A DNA stretch of 43,396 bases from Actinomycetota bacterium (GTDB taxonomy: Bacteria > Actinomycetota > Thermoleophilia > Gaiellales > Gaiellaceae): positions 1 through 43,396 of the forward strand of contig VAXB01000026.1 of the NCBI GenBank assembly GCA_005883995.1, read 5' to 3'. This document shows positions 42,896-43,396 of the stretch, one piece after another. Position numbers and translations under genes: made by a program. Under the pieces are notes generated by a model that saw only the letters and a list, made by a program, of their open reading frames with translations, did no database searches and had not been told where the DNA came from. The first letter of the stretch is position 1. Every line of letters starts with the position of its first letter.

Positions 42896-43315
42896 GCCGG
42901 TCCACGGCCATTGCTCGGGGCGCGCGCACAGACCGGCGCGGACCGGGTTGAAGCGGACGTAGTCGATGGCGCGGGCGAGGTATTCATCCGTCTCGAGCGC
43001 CGCGGCCCAGTAGCGGTCGCCGAAGAGGTGGCCGCGGCGCTTGTGCCGGCGGTTGAAGCGGCGCGCGTGGGTGCCGTTGAGCCGGTGCATGCCCCGCGCG
43101 AGATCGGCGACGCGTGTCCGGAGGACGAGGTGGTAGTGCGTCGTCATCAGGCAGTAGGCATAGAGCTCCCAGCCGTAGCGCTCGATCGAGTCGGTGAGGA
43201 GTGAGAGGAAGGACCGACGGTCGACGCCGTCCCGGTAAATCGGCGTGTGGTCGACACCGAGCGTCGCGACGTGGAAGAGGCCGTCCGGCATGACGGTGCG
43301 GAGCCGTCGTGGCAC
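42896..43315 (-). mobile_element. REP-associated (RAYT, Y1/HUH) transposase gene without a nearby stop
   Basis: The GTG at 43315 starts MPRRLRTVMPDGLFHVATLG. The HUH motif is seen as MTTHYHLVLRT (His60, His62), then FNRRHKRRGHLFGDRY and AIDYVRFNPVRAGLC with the catalytic tyrosine near 119. It ends in the conserved ARPEQWPW. These are hallmarks of RAYT transposases, which act on REP repeats. Similarity stops at about residue 140, but the frame has no stop there; it runs on through the uvrA promoter and into uvrA (out of frame) to 40601. The gene has probably lost its true 3' end. The 81 nt from 43316 to the right edge show nothing recognisable. Confidence 0.85.
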
Positions 43316-43396
43316 CGGCCGAACGTAGCGCCGTGCCGTCGGCGGTTAGGGCCGCGACAACCGTTCGGCACACTTTTGGTACGGCTGCCGTGTCCG

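Noticed and set aside
40390-42951. An 853-codon plus-strand frame opposite uvrA
   Set aside because: It has low-complexity Arg/Leu/Val/Asp composition with no domains; it is a mirror of uvrA codon bias.

Overview
The window is one compact, very GC-rich bacterial chromosome segment. It has many GTG starts, one TTG and one apparent CTG start, and repeated ATGA/GTGA stop-start overlaps. No rRNA, tRNA or CRISPR array was seen. An actinobacterial SOS box, an F420-type LLM oxidoreductase, Rex and a cobalamin-riboswitch ECF operon suggest an actinobacterium, perhaps Thermoleophilia/Gaiellales-like. That placement is inference from gene content and protein style.

Layout: 1-2506 (minus) holds a partial Eis-type acetyltransferase and a PcrA/UvrD helicase broken by an internal deletion. 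2610-4177 (plus) is an LLM oxidoreductase and signal peptidase I. 4238-6123 (minus) is a small membrane protein and an ABC-F ATPase. 6229-11222 (minus) is the most striking locus: a cobalamin riboswitch followed by six translationally coupled genes. These are two exported DUF4430 proteins, ECF T, a dual ECF ATPase, an S component and an alpha/alpha-toroid protein. Together the DUF4430 and toroid proteins provide, as separate polypeptides, the two folds that animal intrinsic factor and transcobalamin carry fused. 11239-12217 (plus) is VanZ, a degenerate HAD-like protein and a small coiled-coil protein. 12224-14841 (minus) is a PQQ-type sugar dehydrogenase and a DUF2156 membrane protein.

14873-22091 (minus) is an ion and energy block: two TrkA proteins, two APC-permease/universal-stress fusions (one broken), a 60-residue membrane protein and an H+-pumping pyrophosphatase. 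22173-25826 is DUF1844, a GCS2 ligase, a GT4 glycosyltransferase, Rex and a glutaredoxin. Two REP-like repeats (25846-25970) precede glutamate dehydrogenase (with an in-frame internal deletion) and a subtilase. 29829-33159 is the t6A/RimI cluster (tsaD, rimI, tsaB, tsaE) with a family-4 uracil-DNA glycosylase and FmdB. 33215-36324 is a divergent pair of a secreted hydrolase and a glycosidase-like protein. 36373-38595 (plus) is a pantothenate operon (DUF2520, broken panC, panB). 38566-43315 (minus) is a Yip1-like protein, a lipoprotein, uvrA under an SOS promoter, and a REP-associated (RAYT) transposase at the edge.

Four genes (pcrA, the first APC permease, gdh, panC) each lack a short internal segment of about 51-83 nt relative to family expectation, and three are frameshifted. 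Each junction lies between short inverted repeats. Whether this is real or an assembly artefact is the second main question raised by this window.
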